Numbered from the stretch's first letter, positions 25,705-36,237 are shown. The stretch: DNA of 64,000 bases from Streptosporangium subroseum (GCF_900188345.1 NZ_FZOD01000002.1:308594-372593), one strand, 5' to 3'. A program made the numbers and translations. The notes: generated by a model from the sequence alone, not told the origin.

Positions 25705-26421
25705 GAGGAGGATCTCGGCCGATTCGGTCGCGGTGACGCGCTGGCCGCCGGTGGCGGTGAACCGTACGGCGTCGCCTTCGGTGAGCGGGCCTGCTCCCTC
25801 CAGGTCGACGGTGCCGCGGGGTACGAACAGGTGCAGGAACGGGGCCTCGGGCAACTCCACGCTCTGGCCGGCCTCCAGCCTGGCCACGTGCAGCGCGGCG
25901 TACTTGTTGTTGATCCGGATCGCGCTGCGTCCCGCATCCCTGGCCATTCCGGAGGCGACCGGGATCAGGCCGCCGCTGAGCAGTTCGCCGTCGATCTCCA
26001 GCTGCTCGTATCCGGGGGTGATCCCGGCCTCGTCGGGAACGACCCACATCTGCACGAAGCGCACCGGATCGGTGTGCTTCTCACCCTGCATCCGCCAGGA
26101 GTCGTTCTTCTCCGAGTGCAGGATGCCGGTTCCGGCGCTCATCCGTTGCGCCAGTCCCGGATAGATCACTCCGGAGTGTCCCTCGGAGTCCTGGTGGACG
26201 AGGGAGCCGCGCAGCACCCACGTGACGATCTCCATGTCCTGGTGCGGGTGGGTGTCGAAGCCGGTGCCGGGCTTGACGACGTCGTCGTTGTTGACCAGCA
26301 GCACGCCGTGGTGGCTGTTGGCGGGGTCCTGGTGGCGGCCGAACGAGAACGAATGCTTGGAGTCGAGCCAGGGGATCTTGGTGGCGAAGCGGTCGGCGGA
26401 CCTGCGGATGTCGACGGTCAT
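25675..26421 (-). CDS. Pirin-family protein
   Basis: A 248-residue bicupin. The N-terminal cupin carries the metal ligands in DTHPHQDMEIVTW and a later GTGILHSEKND. Pirins can act as quercetinase-like oxygenases or redox regulators; the role here is unknown. Start 26421 follows GAGAGGATCGCC. The final nine codons and stop are duplicated exactly at 22793-22822, 2.9 kb away. A short palindrome upstream (26446) resembles operators bound by MarR-type regulators, but none is adjacent. Confidence 0.9.
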   Translation of the reverse strand: MTVDIRRSADRFATKIPWLDSKHSFSFGRHQDPANSHHGVLLVNNDDVVKPGTGFDTHPHQDMEIVTWVLRGSLVHQDSEGHSGVIYPGLAQRMSAGTGILHSEKNDSWRMQGEKHTDPVRFVQMWVVPDEAGITPGYEQLEIDGELLSGGLIPVASGMARDAGRSAIRINNKYAALHVARLEAGQSVELPEAPFLHLFVPRGTVDLEGAGPLTEGDAVRFTATGGQRVTATESAEILLWEMHATLAA

Positions 26422-26445
26422 GGCGATCCTCTCTCGTCTATTTGA

Positions 26446-26457
26446 TTGAACCTTCAA
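26446..26457. promoter_or_regulatory. Palindrome TTGAACCTTCAA upstream of pirin
   Basis: TTGAA and TTCAA arms with a 2-base centre sit 25 bases before the pirin ATG, in an AT-rich pocket, in the 235-base divergent gap shared with the S15 peptidase. It may be a repressor site. Confidence 0.4.
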
Positions 26458-26656
26458 CCGATCGGTGCTCCGAGATGTTCCCGGGGCTTCTCGGCGGCAG
26501 GCAATCTTGCCCACCTGGTCGAATACACGCCGGAAATCACGCGTAACACGGGATAGCCGCTTATTCGTTATACCTTTGATCTTGCAGGTCAAGATTGCTT
26601 CGAAGAGATTGACCGGAGTTGTCAGGTTCTCGTCGACCCTCTGGGAGAGCTCCTCG

Positions 26657-28624
26657 ATGAACAAGTGGAAGACAGTCCTCATCGCGCTGGCGGTAGCCGT
26701 ACCTTCCGGTGTTCTGCCCGCCGCGGCCGCGCAACCCGCGACCGCACAACCCGCGACCGCGCCGATCGAGAACAACGAGACCCAGCCGGTCTACTCGCGG
26801 GCCGACGCCCTGACCGAGACCGTGTTCGTCGAGGTCGCCCGGGTCGACAGCGACTCCGACGGCCGCCCCGATCGGGTCGCGGTCGACATCATGCGGCCCA
26901 AGGAGACCGCGGCGGGGCTGAAGGTCCCGGTCATCATGGAGGCCAGCCCCTACTACGCGGGCGGCAACGACGTGCCCAACCACGTCGTGGACCTCGACGG
27001 CTCGGACCCCGCGGGCATGGAATACCGGCACAACAAATTCAGCGACCTGCGTGACGAGATGTTCGGTCTTGACGACTCGAGCGCGGCCCGGGCGATCGCG
27101 CCGCCCTTCACCGGCTACTACGACAACTACTTCGTCCCCCGTGGCTACGCGGTCGCGCTGGTGGAGAACCTCGGCTCGGGCCGCGCGACAGGCTGCCCGA
27201 CGACCGGTCTGGGCAACGAGACCGCCGGGCCCAAGGCCGCGATCGAATGGCTCAACGGCCGGGCCCGCGGGTTCGACGTGGCCGGAAAAGAGATCAAGGC
27301 CGACTGGTCCACCGGCAGGGTCGGCATGATCGGCGTCTCCTACAACGGCACGCTCCCCAACGCCGTCGCCGCCACCGGGGTCCAGGGGCTCAAGACCATC
27401 GTGCCGATCGCCGCCATCTCCTCCTGGTACGACTACTACCGCGCCAATGGCGGCGTCCTGGCTCCCGGCGGCTACCAGGGTGAGGACGCCGACGTGCTCG
27501 CCCGCTACGTCCTGACCCGCGACGACGCCGAACACGCCTGTGGCGCGCTCATCAATCGGATCGAACAGGACCAGGATCGCGTCACCGGCGACTACTCCAG
27601 ATTCTGGGACGATCGCAACTACCTCAACGACGTGAAAAAGGTCCGCGCCAGCGTGTTCCTGGTGCACGGTCTCAACGACTGGAACGTCAAGACCAAGCAG
27701 GCCGTCCAGTGGTGGAACGCGCTCGCCAAGCGGGACGTGCCGCGCAAGATCTGGCTGCACCAGGGCGCCCACTTCAACCCGTTCTCCTTCGCCCAGCGCA
27801 ACGCCGAGTGGCTGCGCCAGCTTCACCACTGGTTCGACTTCTACCTGTACGGCCTGCGCAACGGCATCATGGACGAGCCGCAGGCGGACGTGGAGTCGGG
27901 TCCCGGCCAGTGGGCCCAGCACGCCTCGTGGCCGCTGCCGGGCACGCGTGATGTGTGGCTGAACCTCTCCGCGGGCAGGGACGGCCGCAACGGCGTTCTG
28001 AGCGACAGGCGCCCCCGGGGAGACGCCGTCGAGTCCTTCGTCGACCAGAACGTCCGCACCGCCGAGCAGCTCGCCGAGAACGTCGAGACCACCGATCCCA
28101 ACCGGCTGGCCTACCTGTCCGACCCCGTGGCCAGGGACGTGCGCCTGTCCGGCACCCCGAAGGTCTCGGTGAGGGCGGCCTTCCAGGGCGGGCACTCGCC
28201 GTACCTGACGGCACTGCTGGTCGACTACGGCACCGACGCCCGCGCCTACGGCTCGGTCGTCTACGGCACCACCCCGGTCTGCTACGGCCAGGGAGTGCCG
28301 GGCGACACGGGCTGCGCCCGCCTCGCCGAACACGTCACGATGACCGCCCCCTACAAGATCATCACCAGGGGGTGGATCGACGTCCGCAACCGTGAGTCCG
28401 ACTCCCGGACCGAACTGCTCCGCGAGGGCGGTTTCTACGACTTCGACATCGACCTCCAGCCCAACGACTACGTCGTCAAGGCCGGCCACCGGATCGGTGT
28501 CGTGCTCATCTCCACCGACCACGACTTCACCCTCCGCCTGCCCGCCGGGACGGGCGTCTCCGTCGAGCCGGGCGACAGCTCGGTCACGCTTCCCCTGGTC
28601 GGCGGCCGCGCCGCCCTCGGCTAG
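26657..28624 (+). CDS. Secreted Xaa-Pro dipeptidyl-peptidase (S15 family)
   Basis: A 655-residue exported serine peptidase. The signal peptide is residues ~1-25 (VLIALAVAVPSGVLPAAAA). The catalytic triad is visible: Ser228 in GVSYNG, Asp341 in HGLNDWN and His372 in HQGAHFN, in the S15/CocE alpha/beta-hydrolase order, with a C-terminal jelly-roll domain. Start 26657 has GGGAGAG about 8 nt upstream; the open frame extends to 26465 without coding character. It removes X-Pro dipeptides from peptides outside the cell, or hydrolyses related esters. A strong hairpin follows the stop. Confidence 0.92.
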   Translation: MNKWKTVLIALAVAVPSGVLPAAAAQPATAQPATAPIENNETQPVYSRADALTETVFVEVARVDSDSDGRPDRVAVDIMRPKETAAGLKVPVIMEASPYYAGGNDVPNHVVDLDGSDPAGMEYRHNKFSDLRDEMFGLDDSSAARAIAPPFTGYYDNYFVPRGYAVALVENLGSGRATGCPTTGLGNETAGPKAAIEWLNGRARGFDVAGKEIKADWSTGRVGMIGVSYNGTLPNAVAATGVQGLKTIVPIAAISSWYDYYRANGGVLAPGGYQGEDADVLARYVLTRDDAEHACGALINRIEQDQDRVTGDYSRFWDDRNYLNDVKKVRASVFLVHGLNDWNVKTKQAVQWWNALAKRDVPRKIWLHQGAHFNPFSFAQRNAEWLRQLHHWFDFYLYGLRNGIMDEPQADVESGPGQWAQHASWPLPGTRDVWLNLSAGRDGRNGVLSDRRPRGDAVESFVDQNVRTAEQLAENVETTDPNRLAYLSDPVARDVRLSGTPKVSVRAAFQGGHSPYLTALLVDYGTDARAYGSVVYGTTPVCYGQGVPGDTGCARLAEHVTMTAPYKIITRGWIDVRNRESDSRTELLREGGFYDFDIDLQPNDYVVKAGHRIGVVLISTDHDFTLRLPAGTGVSVEPGDSSVTLPLVGGRAALG

Positions 28625-28638
28625 TCCTTTCCGGTAGG

Positions 28639-28677
28639 CGGGCCGCCGCGGGGGATCGACTTCCCCGCGACGGCCCG
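28639..28677 (+). terminator. GC-rich hairpin after the S15 peptidase
   Basis: CGGGCCG-CGCGGGG pairs with CCCCGCG-CGGCCCG, each arm with one bulge, loop of ~8 bases. It lies 15 bases past the stop. No T tract. Confidence 0.5.
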
Positions 28678-28731
28678 TACGGATTCCGGCCCTTGACGGA
28701 GAAGCGGCCCACTGATGAAGTGAGCCGCGAT

Positions 28732-29418
28732 ATGCGTCGTTTGAGGAGCTCACCAGCGGGCCGATGGCGTCGGTGGACACCGTTCGCCATGGTCGTCGTG
28801 GGACTGATGGCCGTCGGGCTCGCCGTAGGCGGGGTCCGGCTCGACGCCACGTTCGACCTGGACGCCTTCGTCCCGGACCTCTCCGCGCAGAGCCCCCTCC
28901 CGGACCAGGGCCGGAACATCGACTCCAGGCCCGGGGAGGACGACCCGCTGGGGGAGTTCTCCTTCTGGGCCGTGGTCATGATCGGCTCCGTGCTCGCCGC
29001 GCCCGTGATCGTCATGCTGATCCGGATGCTCGCGCGACCCGACGACCGGCCGCCCCCGCCCCGCCCGGCACAGGAGAAACCGGTGGCCGCCGCTGCCGAC
29101 GGCGGCGAGGTGCGGGCCGCGCTCAGGGCGGCCCTGGCCGACCTCGACGCCGGGGACGACCCGCGCCGCGCGGTGATCGCCTGCTGGCTCCGGCTGGAAC
29201 ACGTCGCCGCCGGGTCCGGAACCCCGCGCATGGCCGCCGACACCACGGCGGACCTGGTCGCCCGGCTGCTCGCCGTACACAAGGTGGGCGAACCCGCCCT
29301 GGACCGCCTCGCGGGCGCCTACCGTCAGGCGCGTTACGCCCCGCACGAGGTGGCCGAATCGCTGCGCGACACGGCTCGCCGCGCACTGGCCGAGGTGGAC
29401 GCGGAGCTGTCGTCTTGA
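28732..29418 (+). CDS. DUF4129-domain membrane protein, first gene of MoxR operon
   Basis: A 228-residue protein with two membrane spans (FAMVVVGLMAVGLAVGGV and FWAVVMIGSVLAAPVIVMLI) separated by an outer loop. A cytoplasmic DUF4129-like helical domain follows (VRAALRAALADLDAGDDPRRAVIACW, then LARLLA-type helices and a YRQARYAPHEV end). DUF4129 proteins accompany MoxR/DUF58 genes. ATG 28732 is preferred; a TTG at 28693 would add 13 residues. Its stop overlaps the next gene. Confidence 0.75.
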   Translation: MRRLRSSPAGRWRRWTPFAMVVVGLMAVGLAVGGVRLDATFDLDAFVPDLSAQSPLPDQGRNIDSRPGEDDPLGEFSFWAVVMIGSVLAAPVIVMLIRMLARPDDRPPPPRPAQEKPVAAAADGGEVRAALRAALADLDAGDDPRRAVIACWLRLEHVAAGSGTPRMAADTTADLVARLLAVHKVGEPALDRLAGAYRQARYAPHEVAESLRDTARRALAEVDAELSS

Positions 29419-29813
29419 CGGCCGTCCTGTGGCATCTCGGGATCGTCGCCGTCGCCGTCGCGCTGGCCGTCGTGATCGTACGCCGGGTCCCGGTCGTCCT
29501 GTCGAGGCCGCCCGCCCAACCACGGGCGACCCGGACCGGAGAGCCGGCGGACCGGGCGTTCGCCGAAGTCAGATGGTGGGAGCACCGGCTCGCCTCCACC
29601 CGGGACGACCTGCCGAGGTTCCGCTCGCTCGTCCAGCCCCGCCTGGCCGAGCTGGCCGTGGAACGACTCCGCCAGCGGCACGGCGCGACCGGCCCCGCCC
29701 GCGCCTCGGAGATCCTCGACGCCGAACTGTACAAACTGATCACCGTCCCCGCGACGGCGGTCCCTACCCGCGCCGAGCTGGCCCGCCTGGTCGCGCGCAT
29801 CGAGGAGATATAG
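29415..29813 (+). CDS. Hypothetical single-span membrane protein in MoxR operon
   Basis: A 132-residue protein starting at TTG 29415, which overlaps the upstream stop by 4 bases. One N-terminal span (LGIVAVAVALAVVIV) is followed by a basic, helical cytoplasmic part containing WWEHRLASTRDDLPRFR and LAELAVERLRQRHG. It abuts MoxR with no gap. Small proteins of this type recur in actinobacterial MoxR-DUF58 operons; their role is unknown. Confidence 0.7.
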   Translation: MTAVLWHLGIVAVAVALAVVIVRRVPVVLSRPPAQPRATRTGEPADRAFAEVRWWEHRLASTRDDLPRFRSLVQPRLAELAVERLRQRHGATGPARASEILDAELYKLITVPATAVPTRAELARLVARIEEI

Positions 29814-30790
<977 letters not shown>

Positions 30791-30791
<1 letters not shown>

Positions 30792-32041
30792 TGTGGACCT
30801 CGACCCCGGCGCTGCGGCGTGCGGTCGCCTTCAGCGTCGGGCTGTGCCTGCTCGCGGTGACGTTCGGCCGGATGGACCTGCTGGTCATGGCCGTGCCGTT
30901 CGCACTGGGCACGGCTCTCACCCTGCGCTCCCGGCCGGCCGGGCCACCCCGGGCCGCCCTGCGTCTCGACGACGTCGCCGTCGTCGAGGGCGGTGACGTC
31001 AGCGCCTCGGTCACCGTGGACGGCGACCACTCGACGTTGTGCGTCGTCAGTCCCGACGTCTCGCCCGGCCTGGGCCAGGATGTCATGCACCACGTCGCGT
31101 CGTTGCCCGCCGACGTGGCGCTCACCGGCACGGCCAGGCGCTGGGGCGTCCACTCGCTGGGGCCGGTGCGGGTCCGGGTGATCGCCTGCGACGGGCTGCT
31201 GGAGTTTCCCGAGCTGGTGCTGCCCCCCGAGACCGTGCGGGCACTCCCGGCCGCCGAGCCGTTCGTCTCGCGCGCCTTCGTGCCCCGGGCCGACGGGATG
31301 TCCGGGGTTCACCGCTCCCGCCGGTCCGGCGAGGGAGGGGAGCTCGCCGGAGTACGGCCCTACCGGTCGGGCGACCGGTTGCGCCGCATCGACTGGCGGA
31401 CCACCCTGCGCACCCGCGAGCCGTACGTCAACGCCACCCAGCCCGAACGCGACGCCGGGATCGTCCTGCTGCTGGACGTCCTGCACGAGGCGGGCGGCGA
31501 CGACGACGGTACGGCGAGCGTGCTGGACGCCACGGTCCGGGCCGCCGCCGCGATCGCCGAGCACTACACCCGTCAGGGTGACCGGGTCTCCCTGACCGAG
31601 TTCGGGCCCCGGCTGCGGCGGCTGCCCCCCGGCACGGGCCGGCGGCACCACCTGGCCCAGCTCGCCTGGCTGGCCGACACCAGAGCCATGCCCGAAGGCT
31701 GGGACGCATTGGGCGACCGGCCGCCGATCGCCGGACCACCGGCCTCGAACGCCCTGGTCATCATGTTGACCCCGCTCCTGGACCCGCGTAGCGCCACCGC
31801 CCTGGCCACCCTGGCCCGCACCCGCCGCTCCCTGGTCGCGGTCGACACCCTGCCCGCCGGTCTCCACCTCCGGAGAGCCGGCGAATGGTCGGATCTGGCC
31901 GAGCGGCTCTGGCGGCTGGAACGCGAGAACACCATCGGCCGCCTGCGTGAGGTCGGGGTGCCGGTCGAGGTCTGGCGTGGCTCGGGCAGCCTGGACGCGG
32001 TCCTGCGAGACGTCGCCCGGATCGTCGCGGTGCCGCGATGA
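30791..32041 (+). CDS. DUF58 (vWA-like) protein, MoxR partner
   Basis: A 416-residue protein. Two close N-terminal membrane spans (AVAFSVGLCLLAVTFGRMDLLVMAVPFALG) precede a beta-rich domain and the DUF58 core: GVRPYRSGDRLRRIDWRTTLRTREP (the conserved D-x-x-R-x-I-x-W motif) and IVLLLDVLHEA with a degenerate MIDAS-like DxxxE. The start overlaps the MoxR stop; GTG 30788 is an alternative. Its stop overlaps the next gene (ATGA), so translation is coupled throughout the operon. Confidence 0.9.
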
Positions 32042-32556
32042 GCAGATTGCACTCGCTGAGCTGGCGGGCGCTGGTGTGGGCCTGCGGAACAACGGCACTG
32101 CTCGTCGCCATGCCGCCGGACTATCGCGCCGGGATCGTGATGCCGCTGCTCGCCGCCCTGATCGGCCTGCTCACCGCGGCGGAGCCGGAGAGCGCCTGGG
32201 TGCTCTCCCTGGAGGTCGTCACCGTAGTGTCCTGGCTGCTGACCACCGTCGTGTACGGCTACTCCCCGTCCTGGATCGTGGCGCTGGCCATCGGGGCGCT
32301 CCTCTACCTGCACCATGCGATGGCCGCCATCGCCGCTCACGTGCCGGTGCCGGCGCGCATTCCCGTCTCCCTGCTCACCGCGTGGCTGGGCCGGGTCGGT
32401 GTTGTGCTCGCCGCGTCCGTCGTCGTCTGCCTGCCCATCACCGCGCTGGCCGGCGCCCCCTTCGTGATTCCGTCGGCCGTGGCCGTCATCCTCGGCGCCG
32501 GGGGAGCGCTGGGTGTCGCCCACCTTCTGACGCGGCCGGGCACGAGGGGGCGCTGA
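32038..32556 (+). CDS. Polytopic membrane protein, last gene of MoxR operon
   Basis: A 172-residue protein of about five hydrophobic spans (LVWACGTTALLVAM, AGIVMPLLAALIGLL, LEVVTVVSWLLTTVVY, IVALAIGALLYLHHAMAAIAA, VVLAASVVVCLPITALAG). Overlaps the DUF58 stop by 4 bases. I recognise no family; the context suggests it anchors or is modified by the MoxR/DUF58 machinery. Confidence 0.75.
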   Translation: MSRLHSLSWRALVWACGTTALLVAMPPDYRAGIVMPLLAALIGLLTAAEPESAWVLSLEVVTVVSWLLTTVVYGYSPSWIVALAIGALLYLHHAMAAIAAHVPVPARIPVSLLTAWLGRVGVVLAASVVVCLPITALAGAPFVIPSAVAVILGAGGALGVAHLLTRPGTRGR

Positions 32557-32655
32557 CACGGGAGGCGGCCGGTCACCGGATACGGCATATTATTGCAACC
32601 TTTTCGCAACTGCGGCTTTTTCGCAGAAGGGGTCCTGGTTCGATACTGTGATCTT

Positions 32656-33165
32656 GTGACCAGAGACTTCACGGTGTTCCCGGCCTCGAAGGGCGACGGG
32701 GATGTAGTGGGCGAGATCCATGCGGAGTCATGGAAGGCGGCCTACGCCGGCTTCTTCTCTCCGGAGTTCTTCGCCGAAGCGGTGAGGCGGCGGCGCCACA
32801 AATGGCACGACGTGCTCGCCGAGGGCAAGGACACGGCCATGCTGGCCGCGCTGGACGGGCGGCCGCTGGCCTACTCCTACTTCGGCTCCTCACCGGCGCG
32901 GCCGGAGTCGGCGGAGATCTTCGGCTTCTACGGCCACCCGGACGGCTGGGGAAGCGGGATCGCGAGTGTCCTGATGACCGCGTCCCTGCAAAGGATGCGT
33001 GAGGACGGCTTCGGCGGGGTCCATCTCTGGACGCTCCGTGACACGCTCCAGTCCCGCCGCTTCTACGCCAAGAACGGCTTCGCGGAGTCAGGTGCGGTCC
33101 GCGGCCACGACTTCGGTGACGGCAACCCGATCGAGCAGGTCGAGTACGAGCTGGTCCTTCGCTGA
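32656..33165 (+). CDS. GNAT-family N-acetyltransferase
   Basis: A 169-residue protein. VGEIHAESWKAAYAGFFS (typical start of RimI-like GNATs), then FGFYGHPDGWGSGIASVLMTASLQRMREDG, the acetyl-CoA-binding region with a variant GWGSGIA loop, and VHLWTLRDTLQSRRFYAKNGF. GTG 32656 is chosen because the frame upstream is non-conserved. A GATACT -10-like box 10 bases before it suggests a leaderless or near-leaderless transcript. Substrate unknown. Confidence 0.85.
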   Translation: MTRDFTVFPASKGDGDVVGEIHAESWKAAYAGFFSPEFFAEAVRRRRHKWHDVLAEGKDTAMLAALDGRPLAYSYFGSSPARPESAEIFGFYGHPDGWGSGIASVLMTASLQRMREDGFGGVHLWTLRDTLQSRRFYAKNGFAESGAVRGHDFGDGNPIEQVEYELVLR

Positions 33166-33211
33166 CGGCCCGAGAAGCCCGCGGTCGCCGACGGCGCCCT
33201 CGCGTCCGGGT

Positions 33212-33260
33212 CGGAGAAGCCGGAGGAAGCCAGAGGAAGCCAGAGGAAGCCGGAGAAGGA
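33212..33260. repeat. Short tandem repeat, ~10-bp unit
   Basis: Four to five units of a GGAAGCCAGA-like sequence (CGGAGGAAGC, CAGAGGAAGC twice, CGGAGAAGGA). It lies 46 bases past the GNAT stop. Confidence 0.7.
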
Positions 33261-33399
33261 GCCCGGTCCGCCACGACCGGCCGTTCGACCGCTAACCCTG
33301 ATTGTTTACCGGACGCTCCCTAAGGCCTGACCCTGGCTTGTCCCTGACTTTGACTCGCGCCTCTGCCGCTGGGCCGTACCGGCGCATAGCGTTGTGGGC

Positions 33400-33570
33400 A
33401 TGGGACGAATTCTGTTGATCGTGGCGGCCGTGGTGCTCGCCTTTTGCCTGCTCGGCTCGCTCATGGGCATCATCTTCGGACTGCTCAAGTGGGCCCTGAT
33501 CATCGGCCTGGTGGCCGTGGTGGTCATGTTCGTGGCCAAGCTCTTCCGCTCCTCCCACATCCGGGACTGA
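33400..33570 (+). CDS. Small hydrophobic membrane protein (56 residues)
   Basis: ATG 33400 opens MGRILLIVAAVVLAFCLLGS, then MGIIFGLLKWALIIGLVAVVVMFVAK and a short polar tail (LFRSSHIRD). Two membrane helices fill almost the whole protein. No ribosome site is clear; a TAGCGT box 7 bases upstream would fit a leaderless start. A strong hairpin lies 26 bases past the stop, which supports a real transcription unit. Similar tiny actinomycete membrane proteins are usually unannotated. Confidence 0.65.
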   Translation: MGRILLIVAAVVLAFCLLGSLMGIIFGLLKWALIIGLVAVVVMFVAKLFRSSHIRD

Positions 33571-33596
33571 TCGCCGGCCGGTGGGCTCCCTGGCCG

Positions 33597-33622
33597 GGAC
33601 GCCGCCCAGACGGGCGGCGTCC
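33597..33622 (+). terminator. Hairpin terminator after the small membrane protein
   Basis: A perfect 11-bp stem GGACGCCGCCC / GGGCGGCGTCC with an AGAC loop. The rest of the 340-base gap before the dehydrogenase (33571-33910) holds no gene. Confidence 0.65.
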
Positions 33623-33910
33623 ACCCGGCCCTCTCCGGGTCTCCTCTTCCGTCGCCCGCCCGTGTAAAGCCCTGGAAAGAGGGCACGTGGCCGATGCCGG
33701 ATCCTCTCCTCCGCTCCCTGAGCGGGCGGAGGGGATACTGGATGACAGGGGGACAGGACGCCCGATCTCCGTGGACTCCCGCCTGCGCCTCCTACGGCCT
33801 GCGCCGCAGGAGGCCGGTCCGTTCTCGCAGGTGGGCCGATCGTCCCCGCCGAAAGCTCTCAAGCCCGACCGCCCCGTCGTCTGAGGGCGACGGTTGCCGA
33901 GGAGGTACCG

Positions 33911-35284
33911 ATGGCGATCGCGACGATCAACCCCACCACGGGGGAGACGCTGAAGACCTTCGAACCACTGAGTGAGCATGAGCTGGACGAGCGGCTGGCG
34001 CTCGCCGCCGCGGAGTTCACGACCTACCGGACCACCGATTTCAAGCAGCGGACAGCCTGGATGCAGAGCGCCGCGGACCTGCTGGAGTCGGAGCAGGAGC
34101 AGGTGGCCCGGATGATGACCACCGAGATGGGAAAGACGCTGGTCGAGGCCCGGAGCGAGGTGGCCAAGTGCGTGAAGGGAATGCGTTTCTACGCCGACCA
34201 CGCCGAGGCGTTCCTGGCGGATGAGCCGGCGGACGCGCCCGCCGTGGGCGCGAGGCGGGCATATGCGCGTTACCAGCCGCTGGGGCCGGTGCTCGCGGTG
34301 ATGCCGTGGAACTTCCCCCTGTGGCAGGCGATGCGGTTCGCCGCTCCGGCGCTGATGGCCGGCAACGTGGGGCTGCTCAAGCACGCCTCGAACGTTCCGC
34401 AGACCGCGCTCTACCTGGGGGAGCTGTTCGCCAGGGCGGGCTTCCCCCCGGGCTGCTTCCAGACGCTGCTCATCGGGTCCGATCAGGTTGAGCGGGTGCT
34501 GCGGGACCCGCGGGTGGTGGCCGCCACCCTGACCGGGTCCGAGCCGGCCGGCCGGTCGGTCGCGGCGATCGCGGGGAGCGAGGTCAAGGCGACCGTCCTG
34601 GAACTCGGCGGTTCCGATCCCTACGTCGTGATGCCGTCCGCCGACCTCGACGGCGCCGTGGCCACCGCGGTCACCGCGCGGGTGCAGAACAACGGCCAGT
34701 CCTGTATCGCGGCCAAGCGGTTCATCGTGCACGCCGACGTGTACGAGGACTTCACCGACCGGTTCGTGGCGCGGATAGAGGCGCTGCGCGTGGGAGATCC
34801 GGTGGACGAGTCGACCAACGTGGGGCCTCTCGCCACCGAGCAGGGGCGCGACGATCTGGAGATGCTGGTGACCGACGCGGTCGTACGCGGCGCGCGCGTG
34901 CTGTGCGGGGGATTCACCCCCGACCGGCCGGGCTGGTTCTACCAGCCGACCGTGATCACCGACATCACCCCGGAAATGCGGATCTTCAAGGAGGAGGCGT
35001 TCGGTCCGGTGGCCTCGCTGTACCGGGTGGGAAACATCGACGAGGCGCTCGCCCTGGCCAACGCCACCGATTTCGGGCTCGGCTCCAACGCCTGGACCAC
35101 GGACGAGGGCGAGCAGGAGCGCTTCATCGCCGATCTGGAGGCGGGCATCGTCACCGTCAACGGCATGGTCGTCTCCTACCCCGAACTGCCGTTCGGCGGA
35201 ATCAAGAACTCGGGATACGGCCGGGAGCTGTCCGCGCACGGCATCCGCGAGTTCTGCAACCTCAAGGCCGTCTGGATCGGCTGA
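33911..35284 (+). CDS. gabD: NAD(P)-dependent succinate-semialdehyde dehydrogenase family
   Basis: A 457-residue aldehyde dehydrogenase. MPWNFPLWQAMRFAAPALMAGN is the coenzyme-site region, Glu231 lies in ELGGSDP, and the catalytic Cys265 in NNGQSCIAAKR. The ELGGSDP and INPTTGE pattern fits the succinate-semialdehyde branch, which oxidises succinic semialdehyde to succinate. The start has GAGGAGGTACCG just before it. There is no GABA transaminase nearby, so the physiological substrate could differ; the symbol is family-based. Confidence 0.85.
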   Translation: MAIATINPTTGETLKTFEPLSEHELDERLALAAAEFTTYRTTDFKQRTAWMQSAADLLESEQEQVARMMTTEMGKTLVEARSEVAKCVKGMRFYADHAEAFLADEPADAPAVGARRAYARYQPLGPVLAVMPWNFPLWQAMRFAAPALMAGNVGLLKHASNVPQTALYLGELFARAGFPPGCFQTLLIGSDQVERVLRDPRVVAATLTGSEPAGRSVAAIAGSEVKATVLELGGSDPYVVMPSADLDGAVATAVTARVQNNGQSCIAAKRFIVHADVYEDFTDRFVARIEALRVGDPVDESTNVGPLATEQGRDDLEMLVTDAVVRGARVLCGGFTPDRPGWFYQPTVITDITPEMRIFKEEAFGPVASLYRVGNIDEALALANATDFGLGSNAWTTDEGEQERFIADLEAGIVTVNGMVVSYPELPFGGIKNSGYGRELSAHGIREFCNLKAVWIG

Positions 35285-35321
35285 GCCGCCCGCCCGCCCG
35301 GGCGGGTGTCCGTGGCGGGGA

Positions 35322-35564
35322 TCAGTCGGATTGATCCCCGCCGGAGGCGGCCCGGGAGACCTGCTTCAGTTCGAGGTCGTCGAGCAGGGTCCGGGTCGCG
35401 GCGGCTATGGCGTCCACGGCCCGCTCGAAGGCCTCGGCGTTGCGGGCTGAGGGGGCGCGAAAGCCCGATATCTTGCGGACGTACTGGAGCGCGGCGGCTC
35501 GCATGTCGTCGTCGGTCACGTCGCTGGCGTAGGGCTCACGAAGAGTCTTGATGCTCCGGCACAT
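35322..35564 (-). CDS. DUF2277 family protein
   Basis: An 80-residue protein beginning MCRSIKTLREPYASDVTDDD, then LQYVRKISGFRAPSARN and FERAVDAIAAATRTLLDDL. This matches DUF2277, short proteins with a conserved MCR-x-IK start and a K-x-SGFR motif. Start 35564 is fixed by that motif although no ribosome site is visible. Function unknown. It is convergent with the dehydrogenase gene. Confidence 0.88.
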   Translation of the reverse strand: MCRSIKTLREPYASDVTDDDMRAAALQYVRKISGFRAPSARNAEAFERAVDAIAAATRTLLDDLELKQVSRAASGGDQSD

Positions 35565-35736
35565 GAACAAGACGGTACGTCGTATCCGGCCGCCGGTCGC
35601 AAAAGGCGCACAGATTCCCGGGACCCGGCTCATCCGTCGACGCCGGCTCTCAGATCGATGGGTTCTCCGCGCCGGAGCCGGCCGAATACCCGCGCGTGCT
35701 CCCGGCCCGGTACGCGCGCGACCGCCTGTGCGCTCT

Positions 35737-36201
35737 TCAGTCGCCGACGTTCAGGAGTTTGCCGAGGAGGGCGGTGAGGTGGTCGCGCTCGGCGGGGGTC
35801 AGGGCCTGGAACGTACGGTCGAGGAATTCCGGGACCGAGGTCTCGGCCTCGGCGAGCAGCCCCAGGCCGGAGTCGGTGATGGTGACGGCATAGGCGCGCC
35901 GATCGGCGGGATTGCGCTCGCGGCGCACGTGCCCGGCCTTTTCCAGGTCGTCGCAGACACCGACCATGACGCTGCGGTCGATGCGCAGCTCCTCGCTGAG
36001 GGTCTGCTGGGAGCAGGGCCCGACGGCCGCGAGCATCTTCAGCACCAGGTGCTGGCCGACGCCGATGCCGTGTTCGTCCGCCTGGGTTTCGGCGGCGCGG
36101 GCGACGGCGGCCGAGGCCCGGCACAGCGCGATGTCCAGCCGTTCGCCCGCGAGCCGCGGAAAGTAGATCATCTGCGCGCGGTCAGTGGTCTTGATCGCCA
36201 T
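35737..36201 (-). CDS. MarR-family regulator
   Basis: A 154-residue winged-helix repressor: LVLKMLAAVGPCSQQTLSEELRIDRSVMVGVCDDLEKAGHVRRERNPADRRAYAV is the recognition helix and wing, with the DRRAY signature. AAGGGGACCAG precedes the ATG. The divergent neighbour is a nitroreductase-family gene and the space between them is packed with repeat motifs, so it very likely represses both. Typical inducers are phenolic or oxidising compounds; not shown here. Confidence 0.92.
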   Translation of the reverse strand: MAIKTTDRAQMIYFPRLAGERLDIALCRASAAVARAAETQADEHGIGVGQHLVLKMLAAVGPCSQQTLSEELRIDRSVMVGVCDDLEKAGHVRRERNPADRRAYAVTITDSGLGLLAEAETSVPEFLDRTFQALTPAERDHLTALLGKLLNVGD

Positions 36202-36237
36202 CTGGTCCCCTTCTGATGCCGATGATCGTACCACCAA

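Noticed and set aside
26561..28780. 739-codon open frame on the minus strand
   Set aside because: Antisense shadow of the S15 peptidase gene; its composition (Val/Gly/Asp/Arg-rich, no motifs) is typical of GC-rich shadow frames.
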